Source: an uncultured Phascolarctobacterium sp.
GTDB taxonomy: Bacteria > Bacillota > Negativicutes > Acidaminococcales > Acidaminococcaceae
NCBI RefSeq assembly: GCF_937920985.1
Contig: NZ_CALDXR010000049.1
Span: 1-27,160 of the forward strand
Reading direction: 5' to 3'
DNA length: 27,160 nucleotides
The notes below the pieces were generated by a model. It saw only the letters and a list, made by a program, of their open reading frames with translations, did no database searches and was not told the origin of the DNA. Of this stretch, positions 15,247 through 23,084 are shown in pieces (the first letter of the stretch is position 1; each line of letters starts with the position of its first letter). The position numbers were made by a program, and so were the translations under genes.

Positions 15247-16035
15247 ATGGATTCGTCGCAAAGCTTTCGCGAGCAGGTGCGCAGGCGCCGACGCCAAAAA
15301 ATATGGCGGCTGGTAAAACTTGTGTTATTTACGGCGGCCTCTGCTGCCGCCTGCTTCTATGGCTGGCGCTTTCTGCACAGTCCGTCCTTTGCCTTCGGCA
15401 GTGTCAGCATTCACGGCACCAGCCTGCTGACGGAGGCGGATGTTATTTCGCTCGCCGGCTGCGGCAAGGGACCGCTGAACCTGTTCAACGCCAGCACGTC
15501 GCGTGTGCGTGAAGCACTTTCGCATGATGTGCGCTTTCAAAATGCGGAGGCGGCCTACCGCTTCCCGGCGACGCTGCAGGTGAGCGTTGAGGAGCGTCAG
15601 CCGGCGCTTTATGTAGCCAATTCGTATCGTAGCTACCTGAAGCTTGATTACAATGGCATTGTCATCAGCGTAACGACGACTATTCCTGATGCCAAGGCAC
15701 CGGTGCTTGCCGGTGTGAAGTGCGGAAATCTGTATCTTGGCGACAGGGTGGAGGATGAAGGCGTGCTGCAGATCCTGAAGTTTTTGCAGCAGCTGACGCC
15801 GGAAGCACAGCAGCGTATTGGCGAAATTGCTGTTGACAACAAGCAGGAGGTCAAGCTGCAGCTGAGCGGCTGCTTCCCGGTGCGTCTGGGTAAAGCGCAG
15901 GAGCTTGCGCAGAAGGCGCCGCTGTTTATGACAGTGTTTAATGAAATTAAAGATAAGAATATTAAGGCTGAATATATTGATTTGACCTTTGCCAAGCCTT
16001 ACATCAAGCTTCTGCCGAAGCAAGGCGCCGTTTAA
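15247..16035 (+). CDS. ftsQ: Cell division protein FtsQ/DivIB
   Basis: A 262-aa bitopic membrane protein. Cytoplasmic tail with an arginine cluster (12-16), one membrane helix (~20-40), then a POTRA domain (~48-117: FAFGSVSIHGTSLLTEADVI, the LFNAS loop and the NAEAAYRFPATLQVSVEERQP strand) and the FtsQ beta-domain (ending DLTFAKPYIKL). It acts in the periplasmic space with FtsL and FtsB/DivIC to control septal synthesis. AAGGAGGTG at 15235-15242 makes ATG 15247 secure. Its position after ddl and before the ftsZ group fits ftsQ. Confidence 0.92.
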   Translation: MDSSQSFREQVRRRRRQKIWRLVKLVLFTAASAAACFYGWRFLHSPSFAFGSVSIHGTSLLTEADVISLAGCGKGPLNLFNASTSRVREALSHDVRFQNAEAAYRFPATLQVSVEERQPALYVANSYRSYLKLDYNGIVISVTTTIPDAKAPVLAGVKCGNLYLGDRVEDEGVLQILKFLQQLTPEAQQRIGEIAVDNKQEVKLQLSGCFPVRLGKAQELAQKAPLFMTVFNEIKDKNIKAEYIDLTFAKPYIKLLPKQGAV

Positions 16036-16084
16036 AGGGATTTGACTGCATTTGTGCAGTGATTGTCACAGTGAGGGAGAAAAA

Positions 16085-16783
16085 ATGAAAGAAATTTTGA
16101 CTATGGATTTAAAGGGCAAGCTCTTGATTGCCGTGGTATTCATGGTGTTGGGCTTTATGCTTTCGGTACAGTACAAAGCTACTGAGCGTCAGCGCTCGGT
16201 ACGAATGGACCGCGTTGAGGATTTGTCTGAACGCCTGAGGTCTATGGAAAGCGAAAACAAACAGCTGCAGCTGGAGCTGGAAACCTTACGTGCAGGTGCT
16301 GCCAAGGATCCGGCAGATGAGCGCATGAAGCTGATGGCCGGAACTACTGATGTAGAGGGCACAGGCATTGAGATTTTGCTGGACGACAGCAACATTGCCA
16401 AAAAGTCTAACGAAAACCCCAATCTGTATATCATTCATGATGAGGATTTGCTGCGTGTGCTCAACGAGCTGCGTGCTGCAGGTGCGGAAGCGATTTCGCT
16501 GAACGACCAGCGCATCGTAGCGATGAGCGAGGTGCGCTGTGCAGGACCGACGATTTCGGTCAACAATGTGCGCAGTGCTCCGCCCTATGTAATCAAGGCT
16601 ATCGGCGCTCCCAAAACGCTGAGCAGTGCGCTGCGTCTGCGTGGCGGTGTTGTTGAAACCTTTGAGTTCTGGGGCATTCAGGTAAAAATCAAAACGGTAG
16701 AAAAGCTGCATATCCCGGCGCTTAAATCGTCGCGCAGCTTTGAATATGCCAAAACGGTGGAAGGGAAGGAGGCAGCAAAATGA
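16085..16783 (+). CDS. DUF881 family membrane protein
   Basis: A 232-aa protein with a short cytoplasmic tail, one membrane helix (~10-28), an extracytoplasmic coiled coil (~36-70, rich in E, R, L, Q) and a DUF881 domain (GTGIEILLDD, ELRAAGAEAISLNDQRI, NNVRSAPPYVIKAIG). DUF881 genes commonly sit beside sbp and ftsZ in Firmicutes and are thought to be division-associated (B. subtilis YlxW/YlxX type), but function is not settled. ATG 16085 has GAGGGAG upstream; an in-frame TTG at 16052 has none. It overlaps the next gene by 4 nt. The ftsA gene expected near here is missing. Confidence 0.88.
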   Translation: MKEILTMDLKGKLLIAVVFMVLGFMLSVQYKATERQRSVRMDRVEDLSERLRSMESENKQLQLELETLRAGAAKDPADERMKLMAGTTDVEGTGIEILLDDSNIAKKSNENPNLYIIHDEDLLRVLNELRAAGAEAISLNDQRIVAMSEVRCAGPTISVNNVRSAPPYVIKAIGAPKTLSSALRLRGGVVETFEFWGIQVKIKTVEKLHIPALKSSRSFEYAKTVEGKEAAK

Positions 16784-17112
16784 TTGCATTTGCTATTGCG
16801 GGCCTTGTGCTGGGCCTGATGCTTGGTGTTTACTGTCCCTTCAGTGTGCCGCCTGAATACGCCCGCCTGCTGGCTGTAGCCGTTATGGCAGGCATGGACG
16901 CAGTGCTTGGCGGTATGCGTGCTTCGTTAGAAGGCAATTATGATGCACAGGTCTTTATATCCGGCTTTTTCATTAATGGTATTCTGGCAGCCTTTTTGTG
17001 CTATGCCGGCAACCTGATTGGTATTGATTTATATTTGGTAGCAGTCCTGATTTTTGGCATGCGTGTCTTCCAGAATATGGGCATTATCCGTCGCCTGTAT
17101 ATGGGTAAATAG
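16780..17112 (+). CDS. sbp: Small basic protein Sbp (DUF1290)
   Basis: A 110-aa membrane protein with about three hydrophobic helices (1-20, 28-50 region, 65-95). The family signature PPEYARLLAVAVMAGMDAVLGG and the end GMRVFQNMGIIRRLYM match the small basic protein (DUF1290, B. subtilis Sbp) encoded next to ftsZ in many Firmicutes. No biochemical role is firmly established; division is inferred from context. Its ATG overlaps the TGA of the DUF881 gene (ATGA), so the two are almost certainly co-translated. Confidence 0.9.
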   Translation: MIAFAIAGLVLGLMLGVYCPFSVPPEYARLLAVAVMAGMDAVLGGMRASLEGNYDAQVFISGFFINGILAAFLCYAGNLIGIDLYLVAVLIFGMRVFQNMGIIRRLYMGK

Positions 17113-17160
17113 TGCTGCAGAAAAAAATTCTGCAATAAGCAGGAAAATGGCAGGCGTATG

Positions 17161-17188
17161 TTGAAAAGTAAACAGTGAAATTTATAGC
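17161..17188 (+). promoter_or_regulatory. Likely promoter of ftsZ
   Basis: TTGAAA (17161-17166), 16-bp spacer, TATAGC (17183-17188). It would give ftsZ its own transcript with a leader of about 30 nt, besides read-through from upstream. Confidence 0.5.
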
Positions 17189-17224
17189 AAAAAAAGCTAC
17201 CCAAAGCTAAGGGGGACGTAAAAT

Positions 17225-18295
17225 ATGTTTGATGACGTAGAAACAACCTTTGAACCATTAGCCAACATTAAGGTAATCGGTGTTGGCGGCGGCGGCAATA
17301 ATGCCGTTAACCGTATGATTGATGCAGGCGTAAGCGGCGTTGAATTTATTGCTGTGAACTGCGATAAGCAATGCCTGATGCTTTCCAAAGCAGAAAAACG
17401 CATTCAGATCGGCGAAAAGCTGACTAAGGGCCTGGGTGCAGGCGCTAATCCTGAAATCGGCGAAAAGGCTGCCGAAGAATCCCGTGACCAGATTCTGGAG
17501 GTCCTGAAGGGTGCAGATATGGTATTTGTTACTGCCGGTATGGGCGGCGGCACCGGTACCGGTGCTGCGCACGTTGTTGCAGAATGCGCCAAGGAAATTG
17601 GTGCACTGACTGTCGGCGTTGTAACCAAACCCTTTGGCTTTGAAGGTCCTCGCCGTATGAAGCAGGCGGAAACCGGTATCGTTAACCTGAAGGAAAAGGT
17701 TGATACCCTGGTTACCATTCCTAATGACCGTTTGCTGCAGATTATTGAAAAACGCACCTCCATGCTGGAGGCATTCAAAAAGGCCGATGACGTTCTGCGT
17801 CAGGGCGTTCAGGGTATTTCCAACCTGATTGCTGTTCCCGGTCTGATTAATGTTGACTTTGCCGATGTGAAGACTGTTATGTCCAACGCAGGCAGCGCAC
17901 TGATGGGCGTTGGTACTGCCAAGGGCGAAGGCGGCGGCAAGGCCGCAGCCGAAGCTGCAATCAAAAGCCCGCTCTTGGAAGCATCTATTGATGGTGCCCG
18001 CGGCGTACTGATTAACATTATCGGCGGCAAGGAGCTGTCTCTCTTTGACGTCAACGAGGCTGCTAATATTGTCAATGCAGCAGCAGATCCGAACGCTGTT
18101 GTTATCTTCGGTGCTGTTATTGACGAAAGCCTGAACGATGAAATCCGTGTTACGGTTATTGCTACCGGCTTTGAGAAAAAATCTCCGGTTACCAGAAATA
18201 CTGTTGGTGGTCCGGCATCTATCAACCGCAACAACAGTGGCGTAATCAAGAGCTTCTCTGATCCTAACGAGATTCCGCCATGGCTGCGCCACTGA
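17225..18295 (+). CDS. ftsZ: Cell division GTPase FtsZ
   Basis: A 356-aa tubulin homologue that polymerises into the cytokinetic ring. The nucleotide site is intact: VGGGGNNAVNR (20-30), tubulin signature GGGTGTG (107-113) and the T7 synergy loop NVDFADVK (209-216), which completes the GTPase site of the neighbouring subunit. A short linker of ~25 residues leads to a conserved C-terminal peptide (DPNEIPPWLRH), the docking site for FtsA, SepF or ZipA-like tethers. The start has AAGGGGGACG upstream. Neither ftsA nor sepF is in the window, so the tether must be encoded elsewhere or be different. Confidence 0.98.
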   Translation: MFDDVETTFEPLANIKVIGVGGGGNNAVNRMIDAGVSGVEFIAVNCDKQCLMLSKAEKRIQIGEKLTKGLGAGANPEIGEKAAEESRDQILEVLKGADMVFVTAGMGGGTGTGAAHVVAECAKEIGALTVGVVTKPFGFEGPRRMKQAETGIVNLKEKVDTLVTIPNDRLLQIIEKRTSMLEAFKKADDVLRQGVQGISNLIAVPGLINVDFADVKTVMSNAGSALMGVGTAKGEGGGKAAAEAAIKSPLLEASIDGARGVLINIIGGKELSLFDVNEAANIVNAAADPNAVVIFGAVIDESLNDEIRVTVIATGFEKKSPVTRNTVGGPASINRNNSGVIKSFSDPNEIPPWLRH

Positions 18296-18314
18296 TTGAA
18301 AGGAAGGCAGTAAT

Positions 18315-18782
18315 ATGAAGTGCCCGTATTGCTCTCACAGAGACAGCCGCGTTATCGACAGCCGCGCTGTTGAGGAAGGTTGCTCCATTCGTCGCAGACG
18401 CGAATGCCCTAATTGCGGCAAACGCTTTACCACGTATGAAAAATATGAGGAAACTCCGCTGGTTGTCAGCAAGAAGGACGGCCGCCGCGAGCTTTTTGAC
18501 GGCAAAAAGCTGCTGGCAGGCTTGCTCAAGGCTTGCGAAAAACGCCCTGTTCCTTATGAAAAAATCAAAGATATTGCTGACAGCATTGAGCGTGAGCTGC
18601 GCATGAGTGCTGATGCTGAGGTTCCCAGCGCCCAGATTGGCGAGCTGGTGATGAAGCATCTGGAGCAGACGGACCAGATTGCCTACGTTCGCTTTGCTTC
18701 TGTATATCGTCAGTTTGCTGATGTACGCAACTTTATGCAGGAGCTGGAGCGCATTATGCAGAACACCAAGGAAGAAAAATAG
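18315..18782 (+). CDS. nrdR: Transcriptional repressor NrdR
   Basis: A 155-aa regulator of ribonucleotide reductase genes. An N-terminal zinc ribbon uses C3, C6, C31 and C34 (CPYC ... CPNC). An ATP-cone domain follows (~49-139, VVSKKDGRRELFDGKKLLAGLL onward) and senses ATP/dATP. Length and layout are textbook. AAGGAAGG precedes the ATG. It sits 19 nt after ftsZ and is probably co-transcribed, linking dNTP supply control to the division cluster. No NrdR box was recognised in this window. Confidence 0.97.
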   Translation: MKCPYCSHRDSRVIDSRAVEEGCSIRRRRECPNCGKRFTTYEKYEETPLVVSKKDGRRELFDGKKLLAGLLKACEKRPVPYEKIKDIADSIERELRMSADAEVPSAQIGELVMKHLEQTDQIAYVRFASVYRQFADVRNFMQELERIMQNTKEEK

Positions 18783-18793
18783 AGGTGCAGTCG

Positions 18794-19045
18794 ATGAAAC
18801 GGTATTTGCTTCTTGCTTTGACAACTGCTATGCTGGTTGCTGGCTTCAGCAGCTCGGCGCTGGCGAAGGAAAGACTCTTTACTTTTTCCAACAACAATAA
18901 CGGAGCTGTGAAAGAGGTAAATTACTATTTGGATAATGGTGCCAAGGTTGTGTTTATGGACACTGCAGCCAAGGCTACGGACAGCACTGTGATTATCACC
19001 GTTGTGCTGGAAATACCCGATGGTACTGCACCGTATCAAAAGTAA
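18794..19045 (+). CDS. Small secreted protein of unknown function
   Basis: An 83-aa protein I do not recognise. Residues 1-24 form a clear signal peptide (MKR, hydrophobic core, SSALA before K25). The mature ~59 residues (KERLFTFSNNNNGAVKEVNY, then a beta-rich tail ending in DGTAPYQK) contain no Cys and no obvious motif. ATG 18794 follows AGAGGTG; an in-frame GTG at 18785 lies within that ribosome site. It begins 11 nt after nrdR and ends just before a terminator, so it is the last gene of the ftsZ-nrdR transcript. Export across the inner membrane is inferred. Confidence 0.7.
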   Translation: MKRYLLLALTTAMLVAGFSSSALAKERLFTFSNNNNGAVKEVNYYLDNGAKVVFMDTAAKATDSTVIITVVLEIPDGTAPYQK

Positions 19046-19073
19046 ATAGCAAAATGGTGCCGCAGGCACTTAT

Positions 19074-19102
19074 AAAAGGAGACGGCGACAGCCGTCTCTT
19101 TT
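19074..19102 (+). terminator. Terminator after the small secreted protein gene
   Basis: AGACGGC and GCCGTCT pair around GACA. The stem extends through AAAAGG on the left and CTTTT on the right with a one-base bulge, ending in a T-run. Confidence 0.8.
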
Positions 19103-19120
19103 GGTATAAGCAGGATATAT

Positions 19121-19137
19121 CAGCTAAAATTTAGCTG
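19121..19137. promoter_or_regulatory. Operator-like palindrome upstream of pgeF
   Basis: CAGCTAAA (19121-19128) and TTTAGCTG (19130-19137) form a perfect 8-bp inverted repeat around one A, 33 bp before the pgeF ATG. The one-base centre suits a dimeric DNA-binding protein better than an RNA hairpin. The regulator is unknown. Confidence 0.35.
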
Positions 19138-19169
19138 CGAATTTAAGTGCTTTTAAGGGGGATTTCAGA

Positions 19170-19997
19170 ATGCAGGACTTTATCATTACGCAAAAAAATA
19201 ATCTCTGGTGGGGTTCATTCCCACGTTTGACGCAGGCTGGCTTTGGCAATGCCTGTAGCTGCCGCCTGCATGGTGCCAGCGCTGTCGCAGAGGGGACGCT
19301 GAATTTGGCGCTGCACGTGGGAGACGAGGCGGAGCTGGTGCTGCAGAACCGCTGCCGGTTTGCGCAGGCTTTAGGTTTGGATGCAAGCAGATTTACTACC
19401 TGCGAGCAGGTGCATGGCAGCAAGGTTGTTGTAGTTGATGAGGCTTTAGTTGGCGCCGGTGCGACAACGCTTGCGGATACGATTAAGGAGACGGATGCGC
19501 TGGTGACGAGCTTGGCAAATGTGCCGATACTGCTGTTTTTTGCTGACTGCGTGCCGCTGCTTTTTGTTGATGAGCGCCAGGGCGTGTGCGCTGTAGCGCA
19601 CGCCGGCTGGCGCGGTACGGTGGCGCAGATTGGTCGCAAAACAGTGGAGACGATGCAGCAAGCCTTTGGCTCCCGTCCTGCAGATATCGTTGCGGCGATT
19701 GGTCCGTCTATCGGCCAATGCTGCTACGAGGTGGACGACTTTGTACGTAGCAAGGCCGCAAGCTACGAGCAATTCTTTGCGCCACGTGACGAAAAGCCGG
19801 GAAAGTATCTGCTGGATTTGTGGGGCTATAACCGCGAGGTGCTGCTTACCGCCGGCCTTAGGGCAGAAAATATCCTTACTGCCGGCATCTGCACAGCGCA
19901 TAACCACGAAATGTTCTGCTCCTACCGCGCGGAGCAGGGCAAAACAGGACGCATGGGCGTGTGCCTGTATAGAATGTCTGACAATAAAAACGCTTAA
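19170..19997 (+). CDS. pgeF: Peptidoglycan editing factor PgeF (YfiH/laccase-domain family)
   Basis: A 275-aa protein of the multicopper-oxidase-like YfiH/YlmD family. The zinc-site residues are present: H82 in CEQVHGSKV, C127 in FFADCVPLLF, and H144 in AVAHAGWRGT, with the late GPSIGQCCYEV block. Family members have been reported to hydrolyse misincorporated UDP-MurNAc-L-Ser intermediates (peptidoglycan editing) and to have purine nucleoside phosphorylase activity; laccase activity is an older claim. AAGGGGG precedes the ATG. Proximity to ftsZ is typical of Firmicutes (ylmD position), but ylmE and sepF, which often follow, are absent. Confidence 0.93.
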   Translation: MQDFIITQKNNLWWGSFPRLTQAGFGNACSCRLHGASAVAEGTLNLALHVGDEAELVLQNRCRFAQALGLDASRFTTCEQVHGSKVVVVDEALVGAGATTLADTIKETDALVTSLANVPILLFFADCVPLLFVDERQGVCAVAHAGWRGTVAQIGRKTVETMQQAFGSRPADIVAAIGPSIGQCCYEVDDFVRSKAASYEQFFAPRDEKPGKYLLDLWGYNREVLLTAGLRAENILTAGICTAHNHEMFCSYRAEQGKTGRMGVCLYRMSDNKNA

Positions 19998-20065
19998 GTG
20001 CTGCGCGTGAAAAAGACTTAGGGTTGAACGTGAGCTTAGAAGCTTAAGGTGATACGTTAAAAAAT

Positions 20066-20103
20066 GCGTTATGCAGCGAGTCGCTGAATGCTTCAGGTAA
20101 CGC
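20066..20103. other. Imperfect stem-loop between pgeF and the hydrolase gene
   Basis: GCGTTA (20066-20071) pairs with TAACGC (20098-20103), and inside CAGCG (20074-20078) pairs with CGCTG (20082-20086). There is no T-run. It may be a palindromic repeat or an RNA-processing site. Confidence 0.3.
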
Positions 20104-20133
20104 GTTAGAATTTTACGAAAAGAGTGAGTGAAG

Positions 20134-20868
20134 ATGCTGAAGGATACCTTTACATTTCAAGGACCGTTAGGGGAAATAGAATGTGTTGTAGAACCGAATC
20201 GGAGTGAGAATAATGCTGTACTCGTTATGGCGCATGGCTTCCGCGGCAGCCGTGACAGCGGCGGACGCGCTGCAGGAGTGGCGCAGCAGGCTGCTGCACA
20301 CGCTGCCGTAGTGCGCTTCAACTTTACGGGTACGCAGATAATTTCGCGTCAGGTGGAGGAGCTGCGCGCCGTACTGGCGGAGGTACGCCGCAGACAGCCC
20401 GGCTGCAGGCTGTTTCTTTTGGGACGCAGCTTGGGCGGTGCTGCATCCATCATTACTGCGGCTCAGGACGGAGCTCTCGCCGGACTGATTCTGTGGGCAA
20501 CACCTAACGACCTGCGCTTTACCTTTCGTTATGTGATGACGGAGGATGAATACCGCCGTCTGGACAGCGGTGAAACGCTGCACTTTAACGATGAGCGCGG
20601 CGAATGCGACCTGACACCGGATTTTCTGACGGACTTTGACCAATACGATCTGCCTGCACTGCTGCAGAAGGCACAGCCTTTGCCCGTGCTTGTGCTGCAT
20701 TGCAGCGCGGATGAGGTGGTGCTGGCTGAGCAGGGGCAGCGCAACGCCGCAGCCGTCGGCGAGGCGGCAGAGCTGCATATCTTTGCAGGCGGCGACCACA
20801 GCTTTACGCAGTACAGTGAGCAGGCAGGCGCGCTGTTGAGCGATTGGCTGGGCAAACGCTTGAAATGA
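20134..20868 (+). CDS. Alpha/beta hydrolase (serine esterase/lipase-like)
   Basis: A 244-aa cytoplasmic alpha/beta-hydrolase with no signal peptide. HGFRGS (35-40) fits the oxyanion-hole region. The nucleophile elbow is GRSLGG (S99), the acid is probably D193 in HCSADEVV, and the base is H222 in GGDHSF. The triad order and spacing are canonical. The substrate cannot be told from sequence; family members include feruloyl esterase-like and peptidase-like hydrolases. Start: ATG 20134 behind GAGTGAG, or GTG 20128 two codons earlier. Its 3' end overlaps the promoter of the next gene. Confidence 0.85.
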   Translation: MLKDTFTFQGPLGEIECVVEPNRSENNAVLVMAHGFRGSRDSGGRAAGVAQQAAAHAAVVRFNFTGTQIISRQVEELRAVLAEVRRRQPGCRLFLLGRSLGGAASIITAAQDGALAGLILWATPNDLRFTFRYVMTEDEYRRLDSGETLHFNDERGECDLTPDFLTDFDQYDLPALLQKAQPLPVLVLHCSADEVVLAEQGQRNAAAVGEAAELHIFAGGDHSFTQYSEQAGALLSDWLGKRLK

Positions 20869-20889
20869 GGCGCTTGTTAGTTGTATAAT
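20860..20889 (+). promoter_or_regulatory. Promoter of the cyclophilin-phoH gene group
   Basis: TTGAAA (20860-20865), 18-bp spacer, TATAAT (20884-20889). It overlaps the last codons of the upstream hydrolase gene. The leader is about 35 nt. Confidence 0.7.
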
Positions 20890-20930
20890 ATACTTGAGTA
20901 ATTATATCCTTTTTTATGGGAGGAAAGAGC

Positions 20931-21491
20931 ATGAAGAAATTGTTAATAATCTGCCTGATGCTGGTGTGCGCGCTGGTACTTACAGCCTGCGGCCAGGCAA
21001 AGCAGGAGCAGGTGCCGAAGGCAGAGCCTGCGACGGCTGTTTTCAATACGAGCATGGGCGATTTTGAGGTGAAGCTGGCAACAGACTATGCACCGGAAAC
21101 GTCAAAGAATTTTATTACACTTGCAGAAAAGGGCTTCTATAACGGTCTTATTTTCCACCGTGTAATCGATAACTTTATGATTCAGGGCGGTGACCCTGCC
21201 GGCAACGGTACCGGTGGCCCCGGCTACACCATTAAGGATGAGTTCAGCAGTAAGCTGCTGCATGACGGCCCTGGTGTAATTTCCATGGCCAACCGCGGCC
21301 CGAATACCGGCGGCAGCCAGTTCTTTATCACCCTGCGTGAAACTAAATGGCTTGACGGTAAGCACGCTGTTTTCGGCAAGGTAAGCAAGGGCATGGATGT
21401 TGTTTATAAAATCGGCAAAACAGCAACAGATTCCAATGATAAACCGTTGGAGCCTGTAATCATTAAGAAGGTTACGATAGAAAAACGTTAA
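20931..21491 (+). CDS. Lipoprotein peptidyl-prolyl cis-trans isomerase (cyclophilin type)
   Basis: A 186-aa protein. Residues 1-20 form a lipoprotein signal with lipobox LTAC (C20 would be lipidated), so the enzyme is anchored on the outer face of the cytoplasmic membrane or in the outer membrane. The cyclophilin domain follows from ~residue 38: FHRVIDNFMIQGGDP (active-site Arg), FFITL and the KWLDGKHAVFGKV block with its Trp. It should speed proline isomerisation during folding of exported proteins. ATG 20931 has GGAGG upstream; an in-frame ATG at 20916 lacks one. It follows its own promoter, and phoH starts 32 nt later. Confidence 0.92.
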   Translation: MKKLLIICLMLVCALVLTACGQAKQEQVPKAEPATAVFNTSMGDFEVKLATDYAPETSKNFITLAEKGFYNGLIFHRVIDNFMIQGGDPAGNGTGGPGYTIKDEFSSKLLHDGPGVISMANRGPNTGGSQFFITLRETKWLDGKHAVFGKVSKGMDVVYKIGKTATDSNDKPLEPVIIKKVTIEKR

Positions 21492-21523
21492 CACCCCTTT
21501 TAAAACAGGTAGGAGGAATTTGC

Positions 21524-22525
21524 TTGGCTAGTGAAGAAGAAAAAATGCAAGGTATACTGGAAACCATTGACCAACAGGAAATGGTTGGCATTTGCGGACG
21601 TAATGATGAGTTTTTGCGTATAATCCGTAGTGCTTTTGACTGTACAATCGTAGCGCGCGGCAATCAGATTACCATGAGCGGGCGTGCCGAAGAGGTGGCA
21701 CTGCTGGAACAGCTGCTGCAGGAGCTGCTGTTTTTGTACCGTCAGGGACTGCCGCTGACAACGCATGATGTGCGTTACAGCATGTATATGGTGAAGGCTG
21801 GTAAGCTGGAAAGCCTGCACCGCATGTACGCTGACACGATTATCGTCAATAACCGCGGCCGTCAGGTAAAGGCCAAAACCCTGGGACAGTGGCAATATGT
21901 GGAAACAATCCGTCATAACTATATCACCTTGGGCATCGGACCTGCAGGCACAGGCAAAACCTACCTGGCGGTGGCGCTGGCAGTAGCGGCGCTGAAGAAA
22001 AAAGAGGTGGAGCGCATTATCCTGACGCGTCCTGCGGTAGAAGCAGGCGAAAAGCTGGGCTTTTTGCCCGGTGATATGCAGGATAAGGTAGACCCGTATC
22101 TGCGTCCTCTTTACGATGGCCTGTATGATATGCTGGGCACGGAAACCTTCCAGAAGTATCTCACCAAGGGCACGATTGAGGTTGCACCGCTGGCCTACAT
22201 GCGCGGACGCACGCTGAATGACGCCTTCATCATTCTGGATGAAGCGCAGAATACTACGCCGGAGCAAATGAAAATGTTCCTGACGCGCTTTGGCTTTGGC
22301 AGTAAGATGGTTATTACCGGCGATATCACGCAGATAGATTTGCCGGGTGGTAAGAACAGCGGCCTGAAGGATGCAGCGCGTATTCTGGGCAACGTTCCGG
22401 GAATCGGCGTGATAAAGTTCAGCGAGCAGGATGTTGTGCGCCACGAAATCGTGGGTTCCATCATCAAGGCTTATGAACGCTTTGAAAAACAAAAAGAGAA
22501 ATATAACGGAGAAAAACAAGCATGA
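21524..22525 (+). CDS. phoH: PhoH family ATPase (YbeZ-like)
   Basis: A 333-aa protein with an N-terminal KH-like region (~20-75) and a C-terminal PhoH ATPase domain: Walker A GPAGTGKT (139-146), ILTRPAVEAGEKLGFLPGDMQDKVDPYLRPLYD, Walker B FIILDEAQNTT, and GDITQIDLP. PhoH/YbeZ works with YbeY, the next gene, in rRNA maturation and RNA metabolism, and probably acts as an RNA helicase or ATPase. It uses a TTG start, well supported by AGGAGG 7 nt upstream (21511-21516). It overlaps ybeY by 4 nt (ATGA). Confidence 0.95.
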   Translation: MASEEEKMQGILETIDQQEMVGICGRNDEFLRIIRSAFDCTIVARGNQITMSGRAEEVALLEQLLQELLFLYRQGLPLTTHDVRYSMYMVKAGKLESLHRMYADTIIVNNRGRQVKAKTLGQWQYVETIRHNYITLGIGPAGTGKTYLAVALAVAALKKKEVERIILTRPAVEAGEKLGFLPGDMQDKVDPYLRPLYDGLYDMLGTETFQKYLTKGTIEVAPLAYMRGRTLNDAFIILDEAQNTTPEQMKMFLTRFGFGSKMVITGDITQIDLPGGKNSGLKDAARILGNVPGIGVIKFSEQDVVRHEIVGSIIKAYERFEKQKEKYNGEKQA

Positions 22526-23028
22526 TAATTAATTTGGAAAATGACCAGCAGAAGCTAGAGCTTTCCGCGCAGGTGCTGGAGCGCCTCCAGGAGGGCTTGC
22601 AGGCAGTAGCACGCTTGAATGAGCTGCCGGAGGAGTCCGAGGTTGATGTAACTATTGTCGACGATGAGGAAATCCATGCGCTGAACCGTGAGTATCGCGG
22701 TATGGATAAGCCTACCGACGTTTTGAGCTTTGCGCTGGACGAGGACTGCGAGGATGAAGATGAGCCGGAGCTGATCGGCGGACCGGAGGAGCATCTTTTC
22801 GGTGATATCATCATCTCGGCGGAAACAGCACTGCGTCAGGCAGAGGAATACGGGCACGGCCTGGAGCGCGAAATGACGTATCTGGCAGTGCATGGTATGT
22901 TCCATCTGTTGGGCTATGACCATATGACGGAGGAGGATAAGGCTGAAATGCGTGCGAAAGAGGAGGAAGCTCTGCGTGCGATTAACCTTTCCGAAGAATA
23001 TTTTGACCATCCCACAGGCATTCATTAA
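22522..23028 (+). CDS. ybeY: Endoribonuclease YbeY
   Basis: A 168-aa single-strand-specific metalloendoribonuclease that takes part in 16S rRNA 3'-end maturation and ribosome quality control. The zinc site is HGMFHLLGYDH (H124, H128, H134). The family blocks IHALNREYRGMDKPTDVLSF and FGDIIIS are present. An acidic insert at ~73-86 (DEDCEDEDEPELIG) is longer than in E. coli but common in Firmicutes. The ATG overlaps the phoH stop, so the two partners are translationally coupled. The dgkA gene often found next in Firmicutes is absent; cdd follows directly. Confidence 0.96.
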   Translation: MIINLENDQQKLELSAQVLERLQEGLQAVARLNELPEESEVDVTIVDDEEIHALNREYRGMDKPTDVLSFALDEDCEDEDEPELIGGPEEHLFGDIIISAETALRQAEEYGHGLEREMTYLAVHGMFHLLGYDHMTEEDKAEMRAKEEEALRAINLSEEYFDHPTGIH

Positions 23029-23084
23029 TGCTTAATGCACAATTATTTATAACTAACCTGTAAAAAACATAGGAGGTGCTTTCC

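Noticed and set aside
17116..17134. TGCAGAA/TTCTGCA hairpin after sbp as a terminator
   Set aside because: No T-run on either side in the transcribed direction; the loop is the A-run itself.
17258..18292. 344-codon minus-strand open frame opposite ftsZ
   Set aside because: Shadow frame produced by the codon bias of ftsZ; no motifs.
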